From: a virus
DNA length: 55,806 bases
Reading direction: 5' to 3' (one strand)
IMG/VR virus record: IMGVR_UViG_3300018890_000004
Span: 1 to 55,806 of that record
Numbering within the stretch: the first letter of the stretch is position 1; every line of letters begins with the position of its first letter. The translations under genes and the position numbers were made by a program. This document shows positions 12,952 through 21,896 of the stretch, piece after piece. The notes beneath the pieces were generated by a model, which did no database searches, was not told where the DNA came from, and worked only from the letters and a program-made list of their open reading frames with translations.

Positions 12952-14685
12952 ATGTTAAAGAAACTTACAGGATTATCAGGTAAACCTTTCCTTGGCGATG
13001 AAATTGACCAACTGGCGGTAGAAGTTATTCAAAAGCGGTTTATACAAGCAGCTTTGATGATATCTGCTGCTGCATTTCCTATCACTGCGGCATTTGTTCC
13101 AAACCAGCCACAGCCTTGGAAACTAGGTCAACTGGGTTTAGGTTCTTTGTTGGGTCTTGCCTCTGCTTACGTGTCTAAACAGCGTGAAGAAGGAGAAATA
13201 AGATATGAAAGCAATTTGAAGCTTAACCGTTCGGTCTATAAGCATGAAGTTACAAACAGGTACGCAAAGGAGCAAATGATAGGAGATGTAGCGCGTGATG
13301 CCTCTGTAAAACGCGCACTGGTTCAAAGTGTAGACGCTATAACTTTACACGGAGTATTTGCATATGCAGAAAGATTTGGGTTGCCACAAGGATTGTTTAG
13401 CGACCTTGTACCAGCACAGCCCCCCGCTTCTGAAGATGAGGTAAAAACAGCCAGAGAGTTAAAAAATATAGGTATCGCTTCGCCAAATCAAGATTTAATT
13501 GATACTCACATAGATAAAACTGCTGCTGCTGTTATTCGGTCAATGGCTGCTAAATATCCTGATTATGTCAGAATAGATGGTCGTTGGGTGCTTGAGCTTA
13601 TCGAGTCATCAACAGAGCATAAAATGGGTAAGCGAGCTAATCACCACTTTTTGATAACTGCTGAAACCCAAGCAGGCAAGTCAACGCTAGCTGGCGTTTT
13701 GGCTCGTGGCATAGCTCAACGTAGCCAAGCTCCTGCTGTTGTTGCTGGTCATGATGCTAAAAAAATTCCAGGGATGAAAGATATTACAAAATGGTTGTGT
13801 CAATTTACGGAGGGATATAAAATTGACGGTTATGTTAACTCTCAAAAATGGGCTACTTTCCTTAGCGGACTTATGGATGAGCAATTTGAATTAGGTTCAG
13901 AAGCGGGGGTGACTATGGAGGGGGTGAGAGAGTTGGTAATTATACAGGATGAACTTAATACCATTTTTGGAGGTGGTAAAGGTTTACCCGGAAAAATAGA
14001 ACAAAAAACAGCAGAAATGTTACAGGGTATTTGGCTGTACTTGGTAACAAACTATGCAGGGTTAAAAACTCACGGGATTTTTATGGGGCAGTCACCATTG
14101 TCGGGTGACACAGGGTTTAGCAGACCGTCTTTGAAAAATCTATGTTTTATTGCCATGGGTCAAAATTCATCATACATATTGGATAACCCTAAAAACTTCT
14201 TGAGCCATACAAATGATGAGGTTTTAAAAGTCTTATCCACAGCTTGTGAAATGTTTGAGAAAGAGGAGCTTAGGTACGCTTTGGTACGCCCTACACGTGG
14301 TAACGCCTATGTGGCTATAATCCCCGAATTTGACACTGAAGGCATCTTAAACGGCAACCTAGACAGCCTAGATGTTGATTCTGAAGAAGTGGTAGATGAT
14401 GATGAACCTGAAACCGTAGCACCTCAAAAAGCGCCAGTGGCAAAAGTGGAAACACAATCACCAAAAGTTACTGCGCCATGGGAAACCACACCACCCCCCG
14501 CTTCTGAGTCTTCAGATGTTAACTTGATATTTGCCAAAATGAAATCCTGGATTGAAGAGTGTTACCTGCAATACGGTAGATATCCAAGACCGGAGCATAT
14601 CAAGCAAGTTTGGGAGGCAGAAACAAAAACGATACTTTCTGAAACAACTTTACAGTATTTACTTGAAAAGTTGAATTTAAGATGA
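12952..14685 (+). CDS. membrane-anchored FtsK/HerA-like P-loop ATPase
   Basis: 577 aa. Two hydrophobic spans at about 34-49 and 57-74, then a soluble ATPase: Walker A in AETQAGKST (237-245) and Walker B in LVIIQDE (328-334). A Gln-containing strand (GIFMGQSPLSG) follows. The layout, membrane anchor then motor, is that of FtsK, HerA or type IV coupling proteins that move DNA. A linker rich in acidic and Pro residues holds TPPPASESS (513-521) and precedes a C-terminal helical domain; QPPASE and SEAGV are two further repeat insertions. Such a protein is unusual in a tailed phage, where packaging already has terminase. Confidence 0.75.
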   Translation: MLKKLTGLSGKPFLGDEIDQLAVEVIQKRFIQAALMISAAAFPITAAFVPNQPQPWKLGQLGLGSLLGLASAYVSKQREEGEIRYESNLKLNRSVYKHEVTNRYAKEQMIGDVARDASVKRALVQSVDAITLHGVFAYAERFGLPQGLFSDLVPAQPPASEDEVKTARELKNIGIASPNQDLIDTHIDKTAAAVIRSMAAKYPDYVRIDGRWVLELIESSTEHKMGKRANHHFLITAETQAGKSTLAGVLARGIAQRSQAPAVVAGHDAKKIPGMKDITKWLCQFTEGYKIDGYVNSQKWATFLSGLMDEQFELGSEAGVTMEGVRELVIIQDELNTIFGGGKGLPGKIEQKTAEMLQGIWLYLVTNYAGLKTHGIFMGQSPLSGDTGFSRPSLKNLCFIAMGQNSSYILDNPKNFLSHTNDEVLKVLSTACEMFEKEELRYALVRPTRGNAYVAIIPEFDTEGILNGNLDSLDVDSEEVVDDDEPETVAPQKAPVAKVETQSPKVTAPWETTPPPASESSDVNLIFAKMKSWIEECYLQYGRYPRPEHIKQVWEAETKTILSETTLQYLLEKLNLR

Positions 14686-14731
14686 TAGTATAGAGAAACA
14701 TATAGGTTCCTTACGGACGTGTTCTATATAT

Positions 14732-14767
14732 ACCCTCATGTGACTGGTACGCATGGGGGGTTTTTTT
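14732..14767 (+). terminator. rho-independent terminator
   Basis: CCCTCATG pairs with CATGGGGG (one G-T pair), followed by seven T residues. Confidence 0.85.
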
Positions 14768-14845
14768 ATGGGTGCTTGTTATGGGTTTCTCTATGGTAAA
14801 AGCTAAAAATGCTAGATAATCTTATAGATAATTGACTAGATTGTA

Positions 14846-14874
14846 TTGACGAATGACTAGATGATTGTTACTAT
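14846..14874 (+). promoter_or_regulatory. early promoter with operator
   Basis: TTGACG (14846-14851), spacer AATGACTAGATGATTGT, TACTAT (14869-14874). Upstream (14811-14840) are two further CTAGAT/CTAGA sites, so several repressor dimers could bind here. Confidence 0.82.
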
Positions 14875-14932
14875 TTAAATATGCCAAACGAAAGGCAGTC
14901 AAAACTAAAAATCAAAACCGAGAATCTAAATC

Positions 14933-16333
14933 ATGGCTAACAAGTACGCTCTATCCTCACTTTTCCAATCTATCGCTTCTTCTGATTTTCCATACGACCA
15001 CCCAGAAAACGCTTATCAATCTGGAAACGCTACAAAAGTATTTATTGACGGTTCTGTAGTTGACCCTGAAGAACAGTATATTTTTGATATCTTTCTACAC
15101 TCTCTTGAGATTGACCCTGAAACGGTTGATAACTATGGTGTAGCTACTTATGAGAATGACGTTTTTACTGGTCACTGTCCGGCGTTCTTTGGCATACGTG
15201 ACGGTCAAATGGGAATCGTTATAGGTTCAAGAAATGATAAGTTTGGAACCTCAGACACGTTTGTTCCCTGTACAGTAGAGCGTGAAGAGGTTAAGCGTGG
15301 AAAAGCTAAAACATGGGAATACGTCTACACTGTAAACGGTACACCTATCGTTTTAGAAGAGAAAACCGATAACAAGGGTGTAGGACAAGGTAAGTATTTT
15401 CTAACTGTACAACACGTTGCTGTTGATGAGGCTAATGATTATCGTGAAGAATATCACTTTTCTTTACCCTTTCTAATTGCTAAGCGTGAATTTCAAAAAG
15501 GCGAGGTTGAAAAACTCTTCTATACTGGAAAGTTTGAAGAGTGTGTACGCGAGTTTGGAACAGGCAGCAGCAAGATTTGGCTAGCTTCTAACAAAGCTTT
15601 TACTAACTTGTTTAGAGAGAAGTCTTTCCCCAAAGGTGGCGTGTTGTTGATTGCAACTCAAGGTGAATACAAAATCACCCTGGCTGGTAGTCACCCAAAC
15701 ATCACATCTGACATTCACCAAACAGACTGGCAGATTGTTGCATCTTCTCACCCTGAGTTGTTGGTGAGCTATCAAAATAAAGACAAGCAATGGGATATGT
15801 GTACACTGTCAGAAGCCACTAACATCCAGTTTTCGGCAGCACAAGTTAAGAACGAGGGGTACACTTGGTTAATCAAGCGTATCAGTGAAGCAAAAGGTAA
15901 GCTCAATCCTGATTTAAGCATTCCTGCTGGCTTGCCTGCAATTGAAACAGAATTGATTGACAGAAACTTGTATACTGGTTACGTGCTTATTCATATCGTC
16001 GAACCATCGAGCGTTAAGATTGAAAACAGCCCAGTAAACACAGTTACAGACATTCTTGACCGCGCTTTGGTGAAAGTTAAGCCTTATCCTCATTTGATGC
16101 CTTCTCTGCAAGAAAACGCTGAAAGCTTTCGTCAAGCAGCTTTACCAACAGGAGGTAGAGCGATTGCAAGAAAGCCTATCACAAGACAAGTTACACCAGC
16201 ATCCACCCCCGCTTATACAGCAGAACAGGAAGCAGAAGCATACGCTTCTATGTCAATGAATTCTGGCTACCCTGTAGCACCTTCTACAGTGCCTACCAAT
16301 GGTAAAATTGCTGACCCTTTAGGCGACTTCTAA
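14933..16333 (+). CDS. hypothetical replication-associated protein with acidic tip, 466 aa
   Basis: Not recognised by family. The first ~350 residues are a mixed, mostly beta protein. The C-terminal ~90 residues are low-complexity, with FRQAALPTG and TPASTPAY from both dispersed-repeat families, and end in ADPLGDF. An acidic, aromatic tip after a disordered tail is the plan of single-stranded DNA-binding proteins, where the tip recruits replication partners. The next genes are a helicase and, soon after, the DNA polymerase. An SSB-like role is therefore inferred, not shown. Confidence 0.7.
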   Translation: MANKYALSSLFQSIASSDFPYDHPENAYQSGNATKVFIDGSVVDPEEQYIFDIFLHSLEIDPETVDNYGVATYENDVFTGHCPAFFGIRDGQMGIVIGSRNDKFGTSDTFVPCTVEREEVKRGKAKTWEYVYTVNGTPIVLEEKTDNKGVGQGKYFLTVQHVAVDEANDYREEYHFSLPFLIAKREFQKGEVEKLFYTGKFEECVREFGTGSSKIWLASNKAFTNLFREKSFPKGGVLLIATQGEYKITLAGSHPNITSDIHQTDWQIVASSHPELLVSYQNKDKQWDMCTLSEATNIQFSAAQVKNEGYTWLIKRISEAKGKLNPDLSIPAGLPAIETELIDRNLYTGYVLIHIVEPSSVKIENSPVNTVTDILDRALVKVKPYPHLMPSLQENAESFRQAALPTGGRAIARKPITRQVTPASTPAYTAEQEAEAYASMSMNSGYPVAPSTVPTNGKIADPLGDF

Positions 16334-16365
16334 ACTCTCTTTAACTTTCCTTAACTTATCAATCA

Positions 16366-16394
16366 CAGCCAGCCTAAAAACTGGCTGTTTTTTT
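16366..16394 (+). terminator. rho-independent terminator
   Basis: CAGCCAG pairs exactly with CTGGCTG around CCTAAAAA, followed by T residues. Confidence 0.9.
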
Positions 16395-16404
16395 GTATAG
16401 ATGC

Positions 16405-16433
16405 TTGACAATCGTATAGATGATTGTTAGTAT
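16405..16433 (+). promoter_or_regulatory. early promoter with operator
   Basis: TTGACA (16405-16410), spacer ATCGTATAGATGATTGT (one change, TATAGA for TCTAGA), TAGTAT (16428-16433). Confidence 0.87.
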
Positions 16434-16457
16434 AAAGAAAGTTAAGGAGATAAAAAA

Positions 16458-18383
16458 ATGTCAGCAGTAGAACAAGTTAAACAAGCTATTCTGTTTTTAG
16501 ATGGGTCATGCGATGGAGCGAAATCTTATGACACTATAGGTTTCAATGCAACAGATTCTACATTTGGAAAATCGCTTGCACGCCAGCTTTTATCAGGTTC
16601 AACTCTTAGCCCAAAACAATTGATAGTTGCTCACAAAATGCTTAAAAAGTATGCGCGTACGCAACTTGCAAGCGGGGGTAAAGTACTGCCAACAGAAGAT
16701 GATTTGAAGAAAGAGTTAGGGGTATCGCTGGCAGTTGCTGAAAAGAGCAATGACCGAAAAGTTGACATTGTAAAAGATGCCGTAGAAGTACGCTTTAACT
16801 ACAACCCTGAAGTTTTGCAGGCTGTCAAATCCATACAGCCAAAAGGACGTTATCAAGACAATAGCAAAGGTAAATACTGGGTTTTTAGAACGGACGACTT
16901 AAAGCAGATTGTTGACAAGTTGCTGCCATACGGGTTTGTATTTTCACAATCAGTTCTTGATTTTATCCAGGTTGAACAAGAAAGCGAAAGGCTAGACAAA
17001 GAGGAAATAGACCAGTGTCTACAATGGTCTACGGATTATTTAAAGCAACTAATAGATACTTGGAATTGGAAACCTTTTGCACATCAATTGGAGGCTGTAC
17101 AATTTTTCCTCACACGCCGCAACAAAAAATGCATTATTGCTGATGAGCAGGGTTTAGGCAAAACTCTCTCATCATTGATGGCTGTGAAGTCATACAAGGC
17201 ATGGTTAGAAGAACATGAAGGTTATGACTCAATACCCGTTTTTGTGGTGTGTCCTGTCTCATTAAAGCTCAATTGGGTTAAAGAGGCTGGCATGGTTAAC
17301 ATGGCTATTGAAGCTTTTAGCTACCAAAAGATGACACCCCCCGCTTCTACTCCATACATCGTTATTTTTGATGAGTCTCATGCTTTTCAAAATATCAAAA
17401 GTACACGCACTGAGAAAATGTTAGATTTGGCATCAAATGATAATTGTCTAGGCTTGATTCACTTGACAGGTACGCCGATGAAAAACGGGAGACCGTCTAA
17501 CCTTTTCCCCCTGCTTAAAGCTTGCAACCATCGTTTGAGCGTATCTCGTTCTGATTATGAAAAAAAATATTGTGGCGCTTATCTAAACGCCTTTGGAGGA
17601 TGGGATAATACAGGGGCTACAAATCTTGAAGAACTTAGAAAAAATATAACAGATGTGCTGATTAGACGCACAAAAGAGCAGTGTCTTGACCTTCCTAAAA
17701 AGCTGTATACGGGTGTTACTTGTGAATCTAACCCAGAAGCTGAAAGAGAATATAAAGACAGCTTAGAGACACTTAAAGAGGAATATCAAGAAAGAGTAGA
17801 AGCGGGGGAGGTATCCAGCACAGCACAGGCAATGGTTTTCTTAGGCTACTTGAGACGATTGTCAAGTGTTTACAAGTCCTACCACACAATAAACATGGTT
17901 CAAGACCTTCTAGAGCAGGGTCAACCTGTGGTAGTGTTTACCGAGTTTAAAGAGTCAGCCCATCGCATAGCAGAGGCTTTTGGTGTCCCCCCGCTTACAG
18001 GTGAAACCAAGATGGAAGACCGTCAGCGCATGGTAGATGATTTCCAATCAGGTGAAACATCGGTATTTGTAGGAACAATCAAAGCTGGGGGTGTGGGAAT
18101 CACTCTCACGAACGCTAGTTACTTGATAATGAATGATTATCCTTGGACGCCCGGTGATTACCACCAAGCCACCGACCGCATACATAGAATTGGTCAGACC
18201 AAAGTATGCAACATTTATAATGTGTATGGTAAGGATATCGATTACTTGATGGCTTCACTTATTGGCAAGAAAACAGCCAACATTGACAAGGTGTTACACA
18301 AAATCAAAATCAAAGAGTCTGACTTTGAAAAACCAGAATTTTATCAAAAATTGGTAAAACAATTGATGGCAACAGCTAAGTAA
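16458..18383 (+). CDS. SNF2-family DNA helicase/translocase
   Basis: 641 aa. An N-terminal region (about 100-170, with a HARP-like FNYNPEVLQAVKSI.. GRYQ..KYWVF) is followed by an SNF2 motor: motif I DEQGLGKT (229-236), motif II DESH (305-308), motif III LTGTP (336-340), and in the second lobe VVFTEF, GGVGITL and DRIHRIGQ (573-580). With the HARP-like part it resembles SMARCAL1-type annealing helicases, which remodel stalled forks. TPPASTP (293-299), from a dispersed repeat, sits just before motif II, and VEAGEV is a second copy. AAGGAG precedes the ATG. Likely a replication-fork factor. Confidence 0.9.
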   Translation: MSAVEQVKQAILFLDGSCDGAKSYDTIGFNATDSTFGKSLARQLLSGSTLSPKQLIVAHKMLKKYARTQLASGGKVLPTEDDLKKELGVSLAVAEKSNDRKVDIVKDAVEVRFNYNPEVLQAVKSIQPKGRYQDNSKGKYWVFRTDDLKQIVDKLLPYGFVFSQSVLDFIQVEQESERLDKEEIDQCLQWSTDYLKQLIDTWNWKPFAHQLEAVQFFLTRRNKKCIIADEQGLGKTLSSLMAVKSYKAWLEEHEGYDSIPVFVVCPVSLKLNWVKEAGMVNMAIEAFSYQKMTPPASTPYIVIFDESHAFQNIKSTRTEKMLDLASNDNCLGLIHLTGTPMKNGRPSNLFPLLKACNHRLSVSRSDYEKKYCGAYLNAFGGWDNTGATNLEELRKNITDVLIRRTKEQCLDLPKKLYTGVTCESNPEAEREYKDSLETLKEEYQERVEAGEVSSTAQAMVFLGYLRRLSSVYKSYHTINMVQDLLEQGQPVVVFTEFKESAHRIAEAFGVPPLTGETKMEDRQRMVDDFQSGETSVFVGTIKAGGVGITLTNASYLIMNDYPWTPGDYHQATDRIHRIGQTKVCNIYNVYGKDIDYLMASLIGKKTANIDKVLHKIKIKESDFEKPEFYQKLVKQLMATAK

Positions 18384-18404
18384 AGTTGACAAATTAACAT
18401 CTGA

Positions 18405-18438
18405 CCCTCTAAACTAAAAGAAGTTTAGAGGGTTTTTT
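18405..18438 (+). terminator. terminator whose 3' arm is also a ribosome-binding site
   Basis: CCCTCTAAAC pairs exactly with GTTTAGAGGG, followed by six T residues and then ATG of the next gene. The AGAGGG of the 3' arm is at correct distance to serve as Shine-Dalgarno sequence for 18439, so folding would both terminate and hide the start. Confidence 0.8.
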
Positions 18439-18609
18439 ATGAACGGTGTATCTTTCCATCGTGGTAGCGGCAAGTGGTCGGCTGACGTAAAAGCCAACAG
18501 AAAAACGTTACATTTGGGACTTTTTGACACAGCACTAGAAGCAGCCAAAGTATACAACGCCAAGGCTCAAGAAATGTTTGGAGATTTTGCTAAATTAAAT
18601 ATTGTCTAA
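18439..18609 (+). CDS. stand-alone AP2-like DNA-binding protein, 56 aa
   Basis: The whole protein is one AP2-like domain (NGVSFHRGSGKWSADVKANR, ending GDFAKLN), similar to the C-terminal domain of the HNH gene at 1460. The nuclease half is missing, so it is either the remnant of an HNH-AP2 homing gene or a small regulator. The start is fixed by the terminator arm that supplies AGAGGG seven bases upstream; expression would need readthrough of that terminator. Confidence 0.6.
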   Translation: MNGVSFHRGSGKWSADVKANRKTLHLGLFDTALEAAKVYNAKAQEMFGDFAKLNIV

Positions 18610-18613
18610 CACC

Positions 18614-18643
18614 TTGACAATCAGATAGATGTTCCTCTAGACT
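18614..18643 (+). promoter_or_regulatory. early promoter with diverged operator
   Basis: TTGACA (18614-18619), 18-base spacer, TAGACT (18638-18643). The -10 lies in the 5' arm of a hairpin (CCTCTAGAC/GTCTAGAGG) ending in seven T residues. Transcripts made here would lack the 5' arm, so only upstream readthrough would be terminated. Confidence 0.65.
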
Positions 18644-18667
18644 ATGAAAAGGTCTAGAGGTTTTTTT
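18634..18667 (+). terminator. terminator/RBS-sequestering hairpin
   Basis: CCTCTAGAC pairs with GTCTAGAGG and is followed by seven T residues and ATG at 18668. Same design as 18405-18438. Confidence 0.7.
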
Positions 18668-18922
18668 ATGATTTTTAATGGTTCAATTGTTCCGATTGAA
18701 GTGTACCAAGATGAGTTACACGCCGATAACCTGATAATTGCCATACCATCAAACAGTGTAATGCCAGAGCAGGGCGATTCTGTTTACCATGCTGGTCATA
18801 AATTCATCACTGTAGAAGCGGGGGTGAGGATATCGGGCAAAACGATGATACCCTATATCGTCGTAAAGTCTGCCAATGCCGATTCAGTAAAGCAGCTTTA
18901 TTCAAGAGTAGTTGGGGTATAG
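18668..18922 (+). CDS. hypothetical protein, 84 aa
   Basis: Start chosen at ATG 18668, eight bases after AGAGG; an ATG at 18644 would lie at the likely transcription start. A beta-rich small domain (IVPIEVYQDELHADNLIIAIPSN.. GDSVYHAGHKFITVEAGVRI) with VEAGV from a dispersed repeat and VKQLYS from the palindromic repeat. Unknown function; the next gene follows after six bases. Confidence 0.65.
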   Translation: MIFNGSIVPIEVYQDELHADNLIIAIPSNSVMPEQGDSVYHAGHKFITVEAGVRISGKTMIPYIVVKSANADSVKQLYSRVVGV

Positions 18923-18928
18923 AACCAT

Positions 18929-19294
18929 ATGCCAACTAAAAAGGATTATTCTCGGAGATATCCGGCTAACTATGTAGAAATATGTAGTGATGCTCATCAA
19001 GACATTGGACAGCGTTGTGTCTTATGCTTAAAAAAGTCAAAGGTTATACATCATGCGGCATATGGCAATGATAAACCTGGTTATACTGTTTTTCCTGTTT
19101 GTGTGCGCTGTCACAATAGTATTTGCCATAGTCCTACTAATTGGATAAGACACAAGGAGGTTATGAAGTCGCACAACACCCCCGATTTTACAGAGTATCT
19201 TAGGATGCAGTACTTATACGTACAAACAGTTCACAACCCTATACATGGTAAGCTAAAATTTGTCAAGAAAAAACGACGAACAAAAGCCAAATAG
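18929..19294 (+). CDS. HNH-like zinc-binding protein, 121 aa
   Basis: CVLC (31-34), then VIHHAAYG with a His pair at 41-42, then CVRCHNSICH (57-66): two Cys pairs flanking a His-containing segment as in zinc-bound HNH (treble-clef) nucleases. Basic at both ends (KKKRRTKAK at the C-terminus). Probably a DNA-binding nuclease or its remnant; a pure zinc-finger role is possible. It shares a transcript with 18668. Confidence 0.65.
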   Translation: MPTKKDYSRRYPANYVEICSDAHQDIGQRCVLCLKKSKVIHHAAYGNDKPGYTVFPVCVRCHNSICHSPTNWIRHKEVMKSHNTPDFTEYLRMQYLYVQTVHNPIHGKLKFVKKKRRTKAK

Positions 19295-19302
19295 TTTAAG
19301 GT

Positions 19303-19335
19303 TCCCCCCCGCTTCTACAGTGAGGGGTTTTTTTT
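19303..19335 (+). terminator. rho-independent terminator on the dispersed repeat
   Basis: CCCC pairs with GGGG around GCTTCTACAGTGA, followed by eight T residues. Confidence 0.75.
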
Positions 19336-19346
19336 AATAAAGCTGC

Positions 19347-19375
19347 TTGACAAGTGTCTAGATGATTGTTAGTAT
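19347..19375 (+). promoter_or_regulatory. early promoter with operator
   Basis: TTGACA (19347-19352), spacer AGTGTCTAGATGATTGT, TAGTAT (19370-19375). AAAGCTGC of the palindromic repeat abuts the -35 box. Confidence 0.86.
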
Positions 19376-19399
19376 ATAAAAAGTTAAGAGGTATACGAG

Positions 19400-19864
19400 A
19401 TGAACGCTAAACAGACAGAAGAGTTATTGAAATTGATAAATACTGTATCAGTACACATCTTTGGTTATACAGCTTGCCAAAGTGGTAAAAAGTATGTGTT
19501 TAAAGACACTGATGGTGATTTAGTCCACATCACAAAGAAAAAGTACGCGTTTAGTTTGTCAGATATTGGCGCTTATACTGTCAACTACGCTAGAGAAGTA
19601 CTTAATGATTTCCCTGTTACCCATAAAGACTATACGTCAAATATGCCAAATATTGAAAAGTTAGAATCTGTTTTAGAAGGACGGCTTGAACTTTTAGAAA
19701 CTGTTACTGAAAAAAAAGCTGAAACAGTTGGCAACATTGAAAACTTTAAGCAGCAAGTATTTAAAAAATATCGTGTCACATCTCTTAATGATTTGAGAAA
19801 AGTTTGCACATCAGCTAAAAACCTTGATTTGAGATTCAAAGATAATTGGAAAAATCTGCTTTAA
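19400..19864 (+). CDS. hypothetical early protein, 154 aa
   Basis: The N-terminal half is a mixed domain (YVFKDTDGDLVHITKKKYAFSL), the middle a coiled-coil-like helix (LESVLEGRLELLETVTEKKAETVG), and the end basic. AAGAGG precedes the ATG. It stands alone between two promoters, directly upstream of DNA polymerase, so a replication accessory role is plausible but unsupported. Confidence 0.7.
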   Translation: MNAKQTEELLKLINTVSVHIFGYTACQSGKKYVFKDTDGDLVHITKKKYAFSLSDIGAYTVNYAREVLNDFPVTHKDYTSNMPNIEKLESVLEGRLELLETVTEKKAETVGNIENFKQQVFKKYRVTSLNDLRKVCTSAKNLDLRFKDNWKNLL

Positions 19865-19868
19865 CACC

Positions 19869-19898
19869 TTGACAAATATCTAGACGTTCATCTATAAT
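19869..19898 (+). promoter_or_regulatory. promoter of the DNA polymerase gene
   Basis: TTGACA (19869-19874), 18-base spacer with ATATCTAGACGTTCAT, perfect TATAAT (19893-19898). The operator is diverged and the -10 is the strongest in the set. Confidence 0.8.
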
Positions 19899-19922
19899 AA
19901 AAGGAGTTAAGGAGAATGAAAA

Positions 19923-21896
19923 ATGTTACAAGGTGTAAGAGATTTGGCGGTATGGTCAAAAGTAAAGAATACTAAAGGTGTTCATGTTGACCGTATAGAC
20001 ATCGATGAAGATTTGTTAAATATTTATGATTTTGACCTTGAGCCTATACCCCATTGGGAGCCGTCTGTAAAGCTTCCCCTGTACGATGAAGTCTCAAAGG
20101 TCTTTTTTGATATTGAAACACATAGTGATGATGCAGATGACCCTAAATCATCTTTGAAGCCTGAAAAATCCCGTATAACCCTTATAGGGTTAATGAATGA
20201 AAGAGGACGCACCCATATCATCAACTGTGAAGACATGGGGGAACGTCAGGGAATATTGGAGTTTTTCAACATCATTGCTAAGAAAAAACCTACATTTTTA
20301 ACAGGTTTTAACATCTTTAAATTTGACTTACCTTTTATCATTAAACGCTGTGAAATTTTGGGTATCAGTCACCCATTTACAGTGTCTGAAAAGGAAACAG
20401 TAATTGAAAACGCCAAAGAGTTTGGAACGTCCGTAAGATACCAAAATATTTGGTTAGATTGGGCTAAGACTACCGCAATTGTTGACCTTTATCATCAAGC
20501 TTTATTGTGGGATAACGTACAAAGAAAGCTCACACGTTTTGGTTTAAAATACGTACCTCTGCAAATGAAATTGATTGAAGAGGTACCCAAAGAGCTATCA
20601 TACCCAGAGATAAGACAAGCTATTGCAGACTGGGAAGCGGGGGGACGTGATGAACTTATCAAGTACCTAGAATCTGACCTTATACTCACTCAGAAATTAG
20701 GCAATTATCTGATTCCAGATATTTACTATCAAAAACAACTGTTACCACATTGGAATTATCAATCCCTAGGCACTGGCGGAATGGGTACCAAGTGGAATGA
20801 TATTCTGATGACTGCCTATCAAAGCCTAATACATCGCCAAGCACTACGAGTAAAACCTTCATCAGACACAACTACAGATTTTAAGGGTGGGTTGGTTGGT
20901 AGCCGTGCGGGGTTGTACCGTAACGTGTCTAAAATTGACGTGGCTAGCCTTTACCCGTCAATCATGTTACTCTACGGCATTCACAGTTACAAGGATGTTA
21001 AACGGCTAATTCTGGCTATCCTCAAGAACATTTACACCGAACGCTTGAGACTCAAAGCAATAGCTGAAACTAAAAAAGGCACTGAGGAAGGACGCATAGC
21101 CAAGCAAAGACAAGGTGCTTTAAAAATTCTCATTAACTCTGCTTATGGGTTTTTGGGAACAAAAAACAAAGAGTTCAATGATTATGTTGCGGCTGCACTG
21201 GTCACGGCGTACGGTCGAGCCATACTGAAACGAATGATTGAGCTTTGCATAGAAGCGGGGGGTGTCCATGCCAACTGGGACACAGACGGCTTGTATTATG
21301 CCACTAACGACCCTGATTTTAAGGAAAACGATAGAATATACAACTACATCCAAAAACACCTGCCAGAAGGCATAAACATAGAGCATGAGGTGCAAGCAGC
21401 AGGTTTTTACGTTCCCCCCGCTTCAGATAAGGATGCAGAAGATGGCGAGGGACTGCGGAAAAACTACATAATTGTGTTTCGCAATGGAGAGGTAAAAGCT
21501 AATGGCAAGTACAGAAAGCGTGATAAGTGCGGGTTGGAAAAAGATTTTATACCCAACGTGGTTAAGGCATACATAGAAAAGCCTGAAAATGCTAAAAAGT
21601 ACTATCAGCAAGTACTTACTCAACTAATGACACGCTCATATGATACCGAAAAGCTGAGCATAACACGCAAAATTAAAGTAGGGGAGAAAAGACTGGTAGA
21701 ACTGGGTATCGGGCAAGAACAGGATGTAGTGACATACTACAAAGCCCCCGACAAACCGATAATAGGTAAGCGGGGGCAAGTACTCAAAAAAGTTGAGGTT
21801 ATGCACTCAACAAGCACGGCTGATATTGACTGGCTGTATTACATAAACATGGTTCAGGAAATGTGGGCAGAATTCGAGTCAATGCCTAAATATTAA
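19923..21896 (+). CDS. family B DNA polymerase
   Basis: 657 aa, the replicative polymerase. The 3'-5' exonuclease has Exo I DIET (63-66), Exo II GFNIFKFD (128-135) and Exo III YLESD (248-252). The polymerase has motif A DVASLYPS (339-346), motif B KILINSAYG (401-409) and motif C DTDG (453-456; DTDS is commoner). The length is at the short end for the family. EAGG and VPPAS from dispersed repeats occur at about 237 and 499, the latter in the thumb region. AAGGAG lies upstream of ATG 19923. It is cotranscribed with nothing else and converges with the minus-strand operon at 21897. Confidence 0.95.
   Translation: MLQGVRDLAVWSKVKNTKGVHVDRIDIDEDLLNIYDFDLEPIPHWEPSVKLPLYDEVSKVFFDIETHSDDADDPKSSLKPEKSRITLIGLMNERGRTHIINCEDMGERQGILEFFNIIAKKKPTFLTGFNIFKFDLPFIIKRCEILGISHPFTVSEKETVIENAKEFGTSVRYQNIWLDWAKTTAIVDLYHQALLWDNVQRKLTRFGLKYVPLQMKLIEEVPKELSYPEIRQAIADWEAGGRDELIKYLESDLILTQKLGNYLIPDIYYQKQLLPHWNYQSLGTGGMGTKWNDILMTAYQSLIHRQALRVKPSSDTTTDFKGGLVGSRAGLYRNVSKIDVASLYPSIMLLYGIHSYKDVKRLILAILKNIYTERLRLKAIAETKKGTEEGRIAKQRQGALKILINSAYGFLGTKNKEFNDYVAAALVTAYGRAILKRMIELCIEAGGVHANWDTDGLYYATNDPDFKENDRIYNYIQKHLPEGINIEHEVQAAGFYVPPASDKDAEDGEGLRKNYIIVFRNGEVKANGKYRKRDKCGLEKDFIPNVVKAYIEKPENAKKYYQQVLTQLMTRSYDTEKLSITRKIKVGEKRLVELGIGQEQDVVTYYKAPDKPIIGKRGQVLKKVEVMHSTSTADIDWLYYINMVQEMWAEFESMPKY

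Noticed and set aside
14933-16333. Tail sheath protein
   Set aside because: Size fits, but it lies in the early regulon far from tail genes and shows no sheath motif.
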